Shown: positions 1 through 9,273, counted from the stretch's first letter. The stretch is DNA of 64,000 bases from Anaerolineae bacterium (GCA_019637615.1 JAHBVJ010000011.1:124001-188000); one strand, 5' to 3'. Program-made: numbers and translations. The notes: generated from the sequence alone by a model not told the origin.

Positions 1-1
1 A

Positions 2-526
2 TCCGCCACGATTGTGCGTGATGGGGCGGTCACCACCACCAATCCGGGCACCACAGGTAGCCACAGCGAAGCCAGCGTTCCGGCCGGGTTTGGTGTGCGG
101 GCGGAAGCAGGCAAAGGGTTGAGCGATGTCGTCCCCGCCACTAACTTTGCCGAGCTGGACTCGTCGCTAGATGGCTGCATGGGCGTGATCAGTACCCTGT
201 ACGACTTCCGGCTGAATGTTCGGCTGGGGCCGAGTCTGCAATTCGCCCGCATCGGTAGTTTGGATACCGATATTCGGATCAAACTACTAGGCACGACGGA
301 AGCGGGCGAATGGTTCCGCATCGATTTCAAAGGCAGCTACGGCTGGATTTACGCCCCCGCCGTCGTGATCGAACCCGGCTGCATCAGGTTGCGCGAGTTT
401 CCCGATGATTATCGCGGTGAAGACCCGAATTCGTATACCAATCTCGATCCAGACATCACCTTTACAGTGACACCGGGGCCAACGCCAACGCTGCTGCCGA
501 TCCCGACCGCCACTGCCAAACCATAG
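2..526 (+). CDS. FecR-like / SH3-like surface protein (5' truncated)
   Basis: The reading frame is open to the left edge of the window, so the N-terminus is missing. The first visible part (TIVRDG, then VPAGFGVRAEAGKG) reads like the end of a FecR-type beta domain. It is followed by an SH3-like stretch (LNVRLGPSLQFARIG, then GEWFRIDFKGSYGWIYAPAV) of the kind that binds cell-wall or extracellular ligands. The C-terminal tail is rich in Pro and Thr (TVTPGPTPTLLP), typical of an exported linker. The gene ends 12 bases before the CHASE2 kinase, so the two are probably co-transcribed; FecR-domain proteins are often encoded beside CHASE2 sensor proteins. Domain calls are by eye and the start is not visible. 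Confidence 0.6.
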   Translation, partial: SATIVRDGAVTTTNPGTTGSHSEASVPAGFGVRAEAGKGLSDVVPATNFAELDSSLDGCMGVISTLYDFRLNVRLGPSLQFARIGSLDTDIRIKLLGTTEAGEWFRIDFKGSYGWIYAPAVVIEPGCIRLREFPDDYRGEDPNSYTNLDPDITFTVTPGPTPTLLPIPTATAKP

Positions 527-538
527 CGACAACTATCT

Positions 539-3322
539 ATGCTGCCAACTAGCCTTGCCTCGCTTGAATTCCAACGCCTTTCGCGCCGCTGGCATCTGCG
601 GGCGGGGCTGATTATCGGTCTAGTGGTGGCGGTCATCATGGTGATCGTTGTCCGCTGGCGTTTCTTTCAAAGCGCGTCCTACTGGTTCACTGATCAGCTC
701 TATACAGATAACCCGATTTCTGACAAAATCGCGATTATCTCGGTGGATGACGCCTCCCTCAATCGCTATGGTCGCGATGTATCATTGTGGCCTCGTACCT
801 ATCACGCCGATCTGGTCAAAGCATTGGCTGAAGGCGGGGCGCGGGTCATCGTTTTCGATATCCTGTTCAGCGAACCGACCGATCAAGATGCGGCCTTTTC
901 CGAGGCTATCCGTGTTGCGCGGGAAGGGGAGTCGCGGACGCGCACCGTCTTAGCGGTCGCCGGTCGTGATCTCCAATCGAAGGATGCTTCCGAGCGCGGG
1001 ATCATTCAGTTCAGCGATATACCGCGTGACAGTACGGAAATGCTAATGACCGCTGAGATGGTCGGCACGGTCAACACTTACCCTGATAGCGATGGACACA
1101 TCAGGCGCGTCCCTTTGATCGTGCGGCAGGCCGATCAGTACCACCCGTCTCTAGCGGCTGCCGCCTATCTTCAATATCTACGCATTCCTGCGGCTGCCCT
1201 GAATTCCGTCCTGACCGTGAATGACGCATCCATTAGTCTTACGCCGCAGCGCACCATTCCCAAGGATGCCTTGGGGTTGTCGCTCATTCCGTTTTATGGC
1301 GAAGCCGGTACCTTCCCTACCTACTCGTACCAAGCAGTGCGCGAAGGCACCATCGATCCCGCTACCTTCCGCGATAAAATCGTACTGATCGGGATGAACA
1401 ACGCTGCCGGAGCGACCGACCGCTATCCCGTTCCGCTCTCCGATTCTGGTCAGCTCATGAGCGGGATCGAAGTACACGCCAACATCATCGAAGCCTTGCT
1501 ACAAAACCGCACCCTATCTTACGCTGACGATTGGCTGCTGTACATCTCCGTCACCATTTTTCCGCTGCTCACCAGCCTGATCCTTTCACAAGTGCGCTGG
1601 TACTGGACGATTGTCTGCTACGGGGCGCTGGCGGTGGCACTGTTCCTATTCGCTTCCACGCTGTTCACAACACAGCAGCGCATTTTCGAATGGTTTTACC
1701 CGCTGTTGGCGCTAACCTTCGCGATGGCGGCGCTTGTCGTCATTCACATTCGCTGGCAAACGAGGAGCGGTTGGCTGTTCCAACAGTTGCTTGCCAGTGC
1801 CAACCGTCTGATCGCCCGCCGCATGACACTGGACGCGCTGATCCCGGATGTGCAAGATGCTGTCTCGAATTTACTCCGCTTCGGGCGTGGCGAGGTCTTT
1901 TTGTGGGATGCCGACAGCGCCGCGATAGAAGTGTTGCAGGCGCATCAACATACAGAACTCACCTCTGGGCTGGCGAAAACCGCCATCGATACCAACAAAG
2001 TCGTCATACAGACTGGCTGGATCGCGGTGCCGTTGGCCTATCAAGAGCAATGTATCGGCGCGATTGTCGCTGATGACAAGACTTCACAGCGGCGTATCGA
2101 ATCAGATCGCGTAGTGCTGCTGCAATTCTTCGCGGAGCAAGTCGCCCCGGCGGTCGCGATGGCACGCCTGAATACGATCCAACTCCGCCAGCGCGACCTC
2201 TTACAGGCGATCATCGGCAGCACGCCTGATCCCGTCTTAGTGGTCAACCGCGAGTGCCGGATCGTGCGTACCAATCCCGCCGCTGTCACGTTGTTCAACA
2301 CCGACGCCATCCAACTCGATGTCGTGGAATTGCTGACCGCGCACACCGCGCAGACTCCATCATCTGTGCAAGACGAAATGTACTTGGAGCACATCAAGAC
2401 TCCTGCCACGCTGCTCCGAGAAGCGCTCCAACAAGACCAGCCGTTTAGCCAAGAGATCAGCACAGAAACCGGACAATACGCACTGTTGGCAGCGCCTTTG
2501 CGTGCTGCTGGCACAGGTTGGACGCCACCCGCTGCGACTGGTCAATTCAACGAATCAGGTTGGGTGATTCTGCTGCACGACATCACCGCGCTCAAGAATC
2601 TCGATGAATTGCGCACACGGATGCTGCGCATGGCCTCGCACGATCTCAAGAACCCTCTCAGCGTAATCAAAGGCTATGCGGAGTTGATGCTGGAAGAAGA
2701 ACGCGAACCTATCGAAAACAAGATGCTCTCCCACATCCTCAATTCCAGTAACCGCATGTTCGCGTTGATCGGAGAACTGCTCGATAGTGATCGCGCGCGT
2801 TTAGGGCAGCTCAAATTGATGCGTCTTGATCTCAAAACCCTTGCTGAAGCCACTGCCGCCGAGTTCAAAGTCCAGACCGATGACAAACAGCAAGAGTTGA
2901 TCATCAAGGTGGCGGATCACGCCCTCTGGGTCATGGGGGATGAGCCGCAGTTGCACGAAGCCATCGGCAACCTGATCAGCAACGCCATCAAATACACGCC
3001 CAACGGCGGCACCATCACGGTCATGGCGCTGGCACAGACGCGCAAAGTGCAGGTGTGTGTGGCAGATACGGGCATTGGCGTCCCCACGGAGTCGCAGCCC
3101 AACCTCTTCCAGCCGTACTATCGCGTCAAATCAGAAGCCACTGCCAACATCATGGGCACTGGTCTCGGCTTGAGCATCGTCAAGGGCGTGGTTGACTCGC
3201 ATGGTGGGCGCATCTGGGTCGAGAGTGAAGAAGGCAAAGGCAGCAAGTTCTACATCGAACTGCCACTGGTCGAGGCGCAAGCCGCTGACCCTGCCATGAC
3301 CGTGCCCACGCATATGCACTAG
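539..3322 (+). CDS. CHASE2-GAF-PAS sensor histidine kinase
   Basis: A 927-residue membrane histidine kinase that probably senses an extracytoplasmic signal. After one N-terminal membrane helix (about 24-40) comes a CHASE2 domain (about 50-320, with IAIISVDDASL and GARVIVFDILFSEPTDQD). Three membrane helices follow (about 330-405), then a GAF-like region (about 425-545) and a PAS-like region (about 552-680). The HisKA box MASHDLKNPLSVIKGY has the phospho-acceptor at about His701. The ATPase domain carries the N box (NLISNAIKYTPNGG), G1 (DTGIGVP) and G2 (GTGLGLSIV). No receiver domain or response regulator is adjacent. The gene overlaps the convergent phosphoesterase by 4 bases. Confidence 0.9.
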   Translation: MLPTSLASLEFQRLSRRWHLRAGLIIGLVVAVIMVIVVRWRFFQSASYWFTDQLYTDNPISDKIAIISVDDASLNRYGRDVSLWPRTYHADLVKALAEGGARVIVFDILFSEPTDQDAAFSEAIRVAREGESRTRTVLAVAGRDLQSKDASERGIIQFSDIPRDSTEMLMTAEMVGTVNTYPDSDGHIRRVPLIVRQADQYHPSLAAAAYLQYLRIPAAALNSVLTVNDASISLTPQRTIPKDALGLSLIPFYGEAGTFPTYSYQAVREGTIDPATFRDKIVLIGMNNAAGATDRYPVPLSDSGQLMSGIEVHANIIEALLQNRTLSYADDWLLYISVTIFPLLTSLILSQVRWYWTIVCYGALAVALFLFASTLFTTQQRIFEWFYPLLALTFAMAALVVIHIRWQTRSGWLFQQLLASANRLIARRMTLDALIPDVQDAVSNLLRFGRGEVFLWDADSAAIEVLQAHQHTELTSGLAKTAIDTNKVVIQTGWIAVPLAYQEQCIGAIVADDKTSQRRIESDRVVLLQFFAEQVAPAVAMARLNTIQLRQRDLLQAIIGSTPDPVLVVNRECRIVRTNPAAVTLFNTDAIQLDVVELLTAHTAQTPSSVQDEMYLEHIKTPATLLREALQQDQPFSQEISTETGQYALLAAPLRAAGTGWTPPAATGQFNESGWVILLHDITALKNLDELRTRMLRMASHDLKNPLSVIKGYAELMLEEEREPIENKMLSHILNSSNRMFALIGELLDSDRARLGQLKLMRLDLKTLAEATAAEFKVQTDDKQQELIIKVADHALWVMGDEPQLHEAIGNLISNAIKYTPNGGTITVMALAQTRKVQVCVADTGIGVPTESQPNLFQPYYRVKSEATANIMGTGLGLSIVKGVVDSHGGRIWVESEEGKGSKFYIELPLVEAQAADPAMTVPTHMH

Positions 3323-4176
3323 CGATTGATGTGATAGGCGGGCGGCGTGTACGCCCATTTATCCACGCTGGCATACTGCTCAAGCTGGGCGAATGTTTGC
3401 GGTTGGTCGGGATAAGTATCCTTATGCCAGTAAATGAAGGGATGCACTTCTAACCGCGACGTGCGGAATTCCTCGATCACCAACTGCCCGATCACGCCCA
3501 CCGCTTCGACAAAATGCAGCCGTTCGAACTCCGCGAATAACGGGCTGTTGTCGTAGCGCACCTGCCTGAAGGTTGCTCGCCAACCGCGCTCATCGCCGTC
3601 GAGCAGCATGTAACGCGCTTCCGGTGAGCCATCCAACGGTACGCCCACCGTGCCCGGATTCAGCACATGCCAGCGCCCTACCTGTCGGTCAAGCGGCAGA
3701 TGTGTGTGCCCGCAGACAAACGTCGTCTCCTCCACGCCCGCCAGCATCGTGGCGATCTCCACGTCCGTCGAGATCGGATAGATCGGCTCGAAATGGCTGC
3801 GCGGCGTCCCATGTACCACGCGCACGGTCGGCGCATCGCGGAAGCGCAGTGTAAGTGAGTCAGGCCATATTGCCAGCATCGCCACCTGCCGATCACTGAG
3901 CTGACGATGTAAGAACGGCGGCATCGTGTAAAATCGCCAATGACTCGGCGCACGCGGTGTCTCGTAATCCAGCAAATACAGCTCGTTATTGCCGCGCAGC
4001 ACCGCCCATCCTTCGCTGATCACGCGCTGCATTACCTGTGGAGAAAATGGCCCCCAATTAATCACGTCGCCCGCTACCACCACTTGATCGACCTTAAATT
4101 GGGCGAGGTCGGCTAATACCGCCTCTAGTGCGGGCAAATTACCATGAATATCCGCGAGGATAGCGAGTCGGGTCAT
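3319..4176 (-). CDS. Calcineurin-like metallophosphoesterase
   Basis: A 285-residue metallophosphoesterase of the Metallophos_2 / YfcE-like type. Metal-binding motifs are in order: D9-x-H11 (ILADIHGN), GDV near residue 38, GNNE (in place of the usual GNHD), VHGTPRS and the C-terminal GHTH. The C-terminal third (YWHKDTYPDQPQTFAQLEQY) lies outside the catalytic core. The physiological substrate cannot be told from sequence; relatives cleave phosphodiesters or phosphoprotein bonds. Its 3' end overlaps the end of the convergent kinase gene. The methyltransferase gene lies about 20 bases upstream on the same strand, so the two may share a transcript. Confidence 0.85.
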   Translation of the reverse strand: MTRLAILADIHGNLPALEAVLADLAQFKVDQVVVAGDVINWGPFSPQVMQRVISEGWAVLRGNNELYLLDYETPRAPSHWRFYTMPPFLHRQLSDRQVAMLAIWPDSLTLRFRDAPTVRVVHGTPRSHFEPIYPISTDVEIATMLAGVEETTFVCGHTHLPLDRQVGRWHVLNPGTVGVPLDGSPEARYMLLDGDERGWRATFRQVRYDNSPLFAEFERLHFVEAVGVIGQLVIEEFRTSRLEVHPFIYWHKDTYPDQPQTFAQLEQYASVDKWAYTPPAYHINR

Positions 4177-4198
4177 CAGTCAAAGTCCTCTCAGTTAG

Positions 4199-5050
4199 CT
4201 AGACGATTGCGCTGGCGATGGTTCTACGTGGCGAAGCGTGCAGCCCATCCTGACGATCTTGGATATACCACGCCTCGATCTGCTCAGGCGTTGGCAGCAC
4301 CACCGACGTGAATCCAAGCTCCAGCAGATGCGCAGTCAACACATCGGGATCAATGCGCGTAAGCCACGGTTCACCGCCCCGTGCCGCCAATTCTGCCACG
4401 CTCGGACGTGCAGACTCAGCGCTGCGTTCGGGCGCAGCAGGGGACGCAAAGGTGAATACGATCTCGCTGGTACGCGGCAGCGACAGCACATACCGGAAGA
4501 CCGCGTCATTTGCTTCCGGCGTCAGGTACATCATCACGCCGAGCCACGAGAAAAACGTCGGCAGCGTCGGGTCGAACGAACTTGCCGCCAACCCATCATC
4601 TAGCGAGGTCGTTTCGAAATCAATCGGCACAAATTCGACATTAGGCGGGATCAGAATCGCACCCGCCTCGAGTCGTTCTCGCTTGATCCGCTGGCTGGCT
4701 GGCTGGTCAACCTCGAAGATGCGCAACGACCGCGCCCACATCGGTTGTCGATACGGGAATGTGTCGAAGCCAGCGCCTAAACTCACAAACTGCCGGATTC
4801 CGCGCTGTACCGCCTCCGCCAGCCGATCCTCAGCGTAGCGGCTGCGGATCATCAGATGTGACCGCAGTTGTGTCGCTCCTGCTGCACGGTAGTGATCTTC
4901 AGTCCCGCGCACATGGTTCAGCATCGCGGGCGACAGTAGTTGCAGCACGACAGAATCGTCCAGAATTTTTGGGATCGCGTCGTAAAGCTGATGGGCGGCA
5001 CGCATGAGCGCCACCCCCACCGCCGTCCGGCTTGGTTCACGGTCTGTCAT
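4199..5050 (-). CDS. Class I SAM-dependent methyltransferase (LCM / TIGR00027-like)
   Basis: About 283 residues. The segment RQFVSLGAGFDTFPYR is the SAM-binding glycine loop typical of the leucine-carboxyl-methyltransferase-like family (TIGR00027). It is followed by IFEVDQPASQRIKRERL, where the acidic residue after the second strand holds the ribose, and later by FFSWLGVMMYLT. Members of this family methylate small molecules or carboxyl groups; the substrate here is unknown. The start at 5050 is preferred over 5056 because an AAAGG ribosome site lies 6 bases upstream of it. Same strand as the phosphoesterase downstream. Confidence 0.8.
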   Translation of the reverse strand: MTDREPSRTAVGVALMRAAHQLYDAIPKILDDSVVLQLLSPAMLNHVRGTEDHYRAAGATQLRSHLMIRSRYAEDRLAEAVQRGIRQFVSLGAGFDTFPYRQPMWARSLRIFEVDQPASQRIKRERLEAGAILIPPNVEFVPIDFETTSLDDGLAASSFDPTLPTFFSWLGVMMYLTPEANDAVFRYVLSLPRTSEIVFTFASPAAPERSAESARPSVAELAARGGEPWLTRIDPDVLTAHLLELGFTSVVLPTPEQIEAWYIQDRQDGLHASPRRTIASAIV

Positions 5051-5117
5051 ACCCATCCTTTCATCTTACGTCGCGGGCATTGATTTTATAGACTTGCTAA
5101 CCAGATCGGGAAACGGG

Positions 5118-5657
5118 TCAGGAATTCGGTGGGGAAGCGGCAGATGCGCCACCCACGCGCTTGATCGGAGCGGGCAGCGGCACCTCCAGCGGATGCGCGT
5201 CGATAAACGTCTGCAAGATCACGGCGGCGGCGTGATCATCGATCCGGCCTTCGATTTCGATCTCGCGATCCATCAGGATAGCGATGGCTTCCTCCGTGCT
5301 GAACTGTTCTTCCCACAAATAAACAGGCACGCTCAACACAGCCGCCAACCGTGATGCCCAACGCCGGACAGTGGTGGCACGGGTCGGACGGTCGTCTGCG
5401 TCCTCATCACGCTCAGGGTTCAATGGCAGTCCGACGATCACGCCGACGACTTGCTGCTTGGTGATTACCTCACGGATGATCGCGAAATCCTCGGTTTTCG
5501 TCCGCCGTTGGATCACCATCAGCGGGCGGACGGTCAGCCACGCCGCATCGCTCAACGCCACGCCGATGTGCTTATCGCCGTGATCGATCCCCAGCAAACG
5601 CCCGCGCCGCACCAGCGTAAAGGGCTGTTCATCTTGGTCATTCATATTGAAACGCAC
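5118..5657 (-). CDS. ruvX: RuvX/YqgF-type Holliday junction resolvase-like nuclease
   Basis: A 179-residue RNase H-fold protein of the YqgF/RuvX family. The first strand, LLGIDHGDKHIGVALSD, carries the catalytic Asp near residue 25. The second conserved block is VVGVIVGLPLNPERDEDAD. A third motif, YLWEEQFSTEEA, and the final acidic part IDDHAAAVILQ supply the remaining active-site acids. Known roles are pre-16S rRNA 5' end processing and Holliday junction cleavage. The gene starts directly after the stop of the baseplate-J-like gene, so the two are almost certainly translationally coupled. The GTG start at 5657 follows AAGGA closely; an ATG at 5645 is the alternative. Confidence 0.9.
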   Translation of the reverse strand: MRFNMNDQDEQPFTLVRRGRLLGIDHGDKHIGVALSDAAWLTVRPLMVIQRRTKTEDFAIIREVITKQQVVGVIVGLPLNPERDEDADDRPTRATTVRRWASRLAAVLSVPVYLWEEQFSTEEAIAILMDREIEIEGRIDDHAAAVILQTFIDAHPLEVPLPAPIKRVGGASAASPPNS

Positions 5658-7205
5658 TTATTCCTTGACCACCACATTGATGCGTGCTGCCAGCATGGGC
5701 AGCCGTCCGAAGAAGCTAGGCCAGATCGTGATCTCCGGCGGACGCAGCGGATCGAGCAGCCAATCGCGGTTGAGGACTTCAAGCGCGTCTTGGGTGCCGA
5801 TCCCGACCAGCCGATCACGTGCCGTATCCGTATCGATCCGCGCCGAGATGTTGCCCGAAACTGCCATCACCAGTGCTGCTCTGCCCGTAGCGTCCGGCGG
5901 ACGTACCAAACCCATCTCATAAGTTAGGCTCTCCAGCACTAACTCTTGCCCTTCTGGAATTAGCCGTGCTAGGCGTGCCCGCGCCGCTGCTTGGGCTGGC
6001 TGTTGATCGATGATCAGTGCTTGTACCGTCGCACGCATGGTGAGCGTCAATGTCTCCACCTTGTCACCGACAAAGGCGCTGTAGGTCGTTTGCTCCGTCG
6101 TACTCGGTTGGAGCTGCACAGAATTTGGCACGATCACTTGTGTGCCGGACAGTCGCGCGCTGAAATTCGTGCGTGCCGTTTGGATCAGCTTGTCATGTGT
6201 CAGCGGCAGCAAATTGTTGTAGTCAGCGGTGGTCACTACCCCTTGTGGGCGCACTGTACCACCCCGCGTGAAATCGGGATTACGCACCGCCAGCACATTA
6301 TTCAACGACCCTTCGATGAAGATGATCAGGTTGGGTTCGACATTCCCGCGTGTGCCAATTGCATCGTCAATCGCCTCAATACTCACCGTCGCGACATTGC
6401 CCACTCCCGCCGCGATGGTCGCATCTTCCAATGTTTTGAAGCGTGCCGGATCGCGCCCCGTTGAGTACACCACCGTGCCAGCGGGTACGGGGATTTCATC
6501 GTTCGTCTGGTTCGTGAACACGACCTTACCCGTCGCCGGACTGTTCGGCACATCAAGCGAACCTGTCGTCGGGATGCTGGCGGAAACCTCGACTTCCAGC
6601 GTACTGATGACGGCTGGAATGATGCCCTGCTCCATGTCCACGAACGTTACGCGCGGATCAGCGATAATCTGCGCGGTCGTCTCGATCTGCGATTGCGCTG
6701 GATAAATCACAACGTCCGCACCGGGGCCAACCGTGACCGCTGCGCCAACTATCGTCGCCAGCAGCAGCAAGAGCACCAATCCGCGCAGCACTTGACGCTG
6801 ACGGCGTTCGGCGGGCGTCAATTCGCGCAGACGACTGGCGATCAATTTTAACTCGAACGGATCGGGGCTGTCGGTGGGCTGATCGGCACGGTCGATGAAT
6901 ACTTTGTTGCGTGGCTGCTTCCACCCCCCGGCACGCTGCCCCGCATGTACCGAGCGGAACACGGAAATGTTCAAGTCGTGCGCGTACTCGATCACGGCGG
7001 GGTCGGCAGTCACCAGCGCGAGTCGTGTCTGGCGGCGTTCGGCCTCGCGCTGGATCAGCACAAGATCGAGCTTGCGTTTGAGCGGATGTGCGTTGGCGCG
7101 CTTAGGCCACACCAGCAGTACGCGCTCTGTGCTCACAAAAGTCAACCGATCTCGGATCGAGATCACGTCATCGTAGGATTCAAGCTGAATAATTTGAAGC
7201 TTCAT
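5658..7205 (-). CDS. Membrane protein with baseplate-J-like domain
   Basis: About 515 residues from the ATG at 7205; an upstream TTG at 7229 is less likely. The N-terminal part (about 1-110) is a cytoplasmic Rossmann-like region (STERVLLVWPK, RLALVTADPAVIEYA). One membrane helix follows (LVLLLLLATIVGAAV, about 142-158). The outer part has a long baseplate-J-like domain with TGKVVFTNQT, PVPAGTVVYSTG and GTRGNVEPN. Despite the family name there is no phage context. Proteins of this build appear to be ordinary chromosomal genes in Chloroflexota (recollection, not searched). The function is unknown; an envelope role is inferred. It is followed without a gap by ruvX. Confidence 0.75.
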   Translation of the reverse strand: MKLQIIQLESYDDVISIRDRLTFVSTERVLLVWPKRANAHPLKRKLDLVLIQREAERRQTRLALVTADPAVIEYAHDLNISVFRSVHAGQRAGGWKQPRNKVFIDRADQPTDSPDPFELKLIASRLRELTPAERRQRQVLRGLVLLLLLATIVGAAVTVGPGADVVIYPAQSQIETTAQIIADPRVTFVDMEQGIIPAVISTLEVEVSASIPTTGSLDVPNSPATGKVVFTNQTNDEIPVPAGTVVYSTGRDPARFKTLEDATIAAGVGNVATVSIEAIDDAIGTRGNVEPNLIIFIEGSLNNVLAVRNPDFTRGGTVRPQGVVTTADYNNLLPLTHDKLIQTARTNFSARLSGTQVIVPNSVQLQPSTTEQTTYSAFVGDKVETLTLTMRATVQALIIDQQPAQAAARARLARLIPEGQELVLESLTYEMGLVRPPDATGRAALVMAVSGNISARIDTDTARDRLVGIGTQDALEVLNRDWLLDPLRPPEITIWPSFFGRLPMLAARINVVVKE

Positions 7206-7280
7206 AGCTACCAATAATAGACTCGGCAACCGTTGGATTTCAAGTCTATCCTACGCGCATCATCATCCTTCCCCAGAACT

Positions 7281-8339
7281 TCACAAAATGATATTGAATA
7301 AATAGCCAGTAAGTGTGATCGCAATCGCCAGCGTGACGATGAAAACGGCGATCAACGGCACTTTCAATACCCGTCGCAAGATGATCATTTCCGGCAAGCT
7401 AAGTCCTACCACCGCCATCATGAAGGCCAATACGGTGCCGAGCGCGGCTCCTTTTTCCATCAGAGCGCTGACAATCGGCATAATTCCAGCGGCATTCGAA
7501 TACAGGGGAATACCTAACCCGACTGCTGCTGGCACCGACCACCACGCCTGACTACCAAGGATGTCCGCGAGGGCGCTTTCCGGCACATAGCCATGAATAC
7601 CAGCGCCAATCGCGATTCCCACGATGACGTATAACCAGACTTTGCTCACGATGGCGCGGGTGGAGAGCCACGCTGCCTCAAATCGATCCGACCACGCTAC
7701 CTGCTCCGGAACATGACCGCCGTGACCTGCCTGTATCGTCCACACGAACTCTTCTACGAAGCGTTCCAGCTTTAACCGCCCGATCACGACACCGGCGGCG
7801 ATGGCGATGGTCAACCCCGACAGCAAGTACAACCCTGCGATTTTCCAACCGAACATGCCCAGCAGCATTACCAGCGCCACTTCGTTCACCAGTGGTGCCG
7901 CGATCAGAAACGAGAAGGTCACGCCGAGCGGAATACCCGCCTCTACGAAACCGATGAACAACGGCACTGCCGAGCACGAACAAAACGGGGTCACGACGCC
8001 CAGTCCCGCCGCCAGCAGATTACCCACGCCTTCCCGCTTGCCACCGAGCAGACTCCGCGTCCGCTCCACGCTGACAAACGAGCGCAGCACGGTGATGAGG
8101 AAGATCATTCCGCCTAACAGTAGGATTATTTTTGGCACATCGTACAAAAAGAAGGCTACCGCTTCCCCAAGATGCGATGATCGCGGTAAGCGTAGTACGT
8201 CATAAGTAATGCCATCCGCCAAGGGCTGGATCACATTGTAAGCGGCGATCCACAACAAGGCGCAGATGCCCACGCCGAGGAAAGCACGCAGTGCCGGATG
8301 TTCACGCAAAAGTGACCGACTCGTGGAATGTGGCTGCAT
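7281..8339 (-). CDS. Predicted permease, DUF318/ArsP family
   Basis: About 352 residues with roughly eight to ten hydrophobic helices. The key family motif is TPFCSCSAVPLF, with the Cys pair at about 120 and 122 in a membrane helix; a second conserved block is VGLGIPLYSNAAGIMP. DUF318/ArsP permeases export trivalent organoarsenicals or related thiol-reactive solutes and usually sit with ArsR-type regulators and small thioredoxin-like proteins, as here. The start at 8339 is chosen because GGAG lies 7 bases upstream; an ATG at 8363 is in frame but has no ribosome site. It is the last gene of the arsR / thioredoxin-like / permease operon. Confidence 0.85.
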   Translation of the reverse strand: MQPHSTSRSLLREHPALRAFLGVGICALLWIAAYNVIQPLADGITYDVLRLPRSSHLGEAVAFFLYDVPKIILLLGGMIFLITVLRSFVSVERTRSLLGGKREGVGNLLAAGLGVVTPFCSCSAVPLFIGFVEAGIPLGVTFSFLIAAPLVNEVALVMLLGMFGWKIAGLYLLSGLTIAIAAGVVIGRLKLERFVEEFVWTIQAGHGGHVPEQVAWSDRFEAAWLSTRAIVSKVWLYVIVGIAIGAGIHGYVPESALADILGSQAWWSVPAAVGLGIPLYSNAAGIMPIVSALMEKGAALGTVLAFMMAVVGLSLPEMIILRRVLKVPLIAVFIVTLAIAITLTGYLFNIIL

Positions 8340-8410
8340 AAGGACTCCTGCGAACTGCGCCATGATGAACTGGCGCAGCGCTGTAAAAGGAAAAGGGATG
8401 TAGGTAGGTG

Positions 8411-8656
8411 CTAGTTTTGCGATGCGGTAAGCCAGCGGACGATTTCTGTGTCGGTTGGGATACGTCCCGCCGACACGACCTTGTCATTGATGACGAGTCC
8501 CGGCGTAGCCATGATATTCCACTTCAAAATGTCCGCATACTCGGTTACTTTTTCAAGCTCGATTGGCAGGTTGTTTTGTGCCGCCAACCGTTCGACGTTG
8601 GCTTGAAGCCGTTTACAATTAGCGCAGCCAGAACCCAGAACTTTGATGTTGATCAT
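8411..8656 (-). CDS. Small thioredoxin-like redox protein
   Basis: An 81-residue thioredoxin-fold protein. The redox centre GCANC puts two Cys at about 11 and 14, and the cis-proline loop is ATPGLVINDKV. This compact form (redox-active disulfide protein type) commonly travels with DUF318/ArsP permeases. It probably hands electrons or a bound metalloid to the permease or keeps its Cys pair reduced; that role is inferred from context. It lies between arsR and the permease on the same strand with gaps of under 75 bases on both sides. Confidence 0.85.
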   Translation of the reverse strand: MINIKVLGSGCANCKRLQANVERLAAQNNLPIELEKVTEYADILKWNIMATPGLVINDKVVSAGRIPTDTEIVRWLTASQN

Positions 8657-8684
8657 GTGTGATATAACCTTTTTTCGCGTGAGT

Positions 8685-9077
8685 CTAGTCTTGACTGGTC
8701 ACTGCCAGTGGCGACTCACGATTAATCTCTCGCAAAGTGGCGCAGTGGGGACACGGGCATTTGTCTACGAAATAACTCGGCGGCACAGCGTTGGCTTCAC
8801 TGCCGACAAACGCACGTACACGGTCGATTACCTCAAACAGCTCTGTCCGTGTGACGAAATAGAACTTGTTCAGGCCGTCTCGACGGATATCGATCAAGTT
8901 TGCTTCGCGCAGGACTGCCAGTTGTTGTGAAATATAAGCCTGTCGCTGCTGGAGTGCAGTCTCAAGGTGACAAACGCACGCTTCGCCGTTTCTCAGAATG
9001 TCAAGGATCGCGAGACGTACAGGATGTGCAAGTGCCTTAAAGACCGTTTCCATAGTGCTCTGCTCATCTACGCTCAT
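8685..9077 (-). CDS. ArsR-family metalloregulator
   Basis: About 130 residues. It is a winged-helix repressor with the ArsR core FKALAHPVRLAILDIL, the metal-binding pair in ACVCHLE (Cys at about 34 and 36) and recognition helix region QAYISQQLAVLREANLI. The C-terminus carries an extra CPCPHC cluster (Cys near 107, 109, 112) that could form a second metal site, which is unusual. An ATG at 9098 lies inside the operator palindrome; the inner ATG at 9077, preceded by GGTGGGG, is the better start. It very likely autoregulates the operon with the thioredoxin-like protein and the permease. Confidence 0.88.
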   Translation of the reverse strand: MSVDEQSTMETVFKALAHPVRLAILDILRNGEACVCHLETALQQRQAYISQQLAVLREANLIDIRRDGLNKFYFVTRTELFEVIDRVRAFVGSEANAVPPSYFVDKCPCPHCATLREINRESPLAVTSQD

Positions 9078-9088
9078 CGCCCCACCGC

Positions 9089-9112
9089 CTATATTCATAA
9101 AGTTGAATATAG
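9089..9112. promoter_or_regulatory. ArsR operator palindrome
   Basis: A perfect inverted repeat with 9-bp arms, CTATATTCA (9089-9097) and TGAATATAG (9104-9112), separated by 6 bp. It sits just upstream of the arsR start at 9077. The centre-to-arm layout matches the ATA-N12-TAT type of ArsR operator. It overlaps the possible upstream ATG at 9098, which argues for the inner start. Confidence 0.7.
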
Positions 9113-9273
9113 TCTAGTTCCATTGAAGTTGATCGATAAGTGAGGAATGTCACCGATTTCTGATGATAAGCCGCGTAGGGCATCATTAACTCTGGCGCGC
9201 CGTTAGCAGTTGGCGGAATGCCGTAGGGGAGCAACCGCGATGGTTGGCTATAATGATGCTATTCGCCTAGCAC

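Noticed and set aside
5658-7205. Baseplate-J domain as evidence for a prophage
   Set aside because: No phage genes are near; it abuts ruvX and has a membrane anchor, like the chromosomal family of this group.
9113-9273. Cobalamin riboswitch upstream of the lipoprotein / ECF-S cluster
   Set aside because: No B12-box-like GCC-TG core or long leader structure could be recognised in the short leader.
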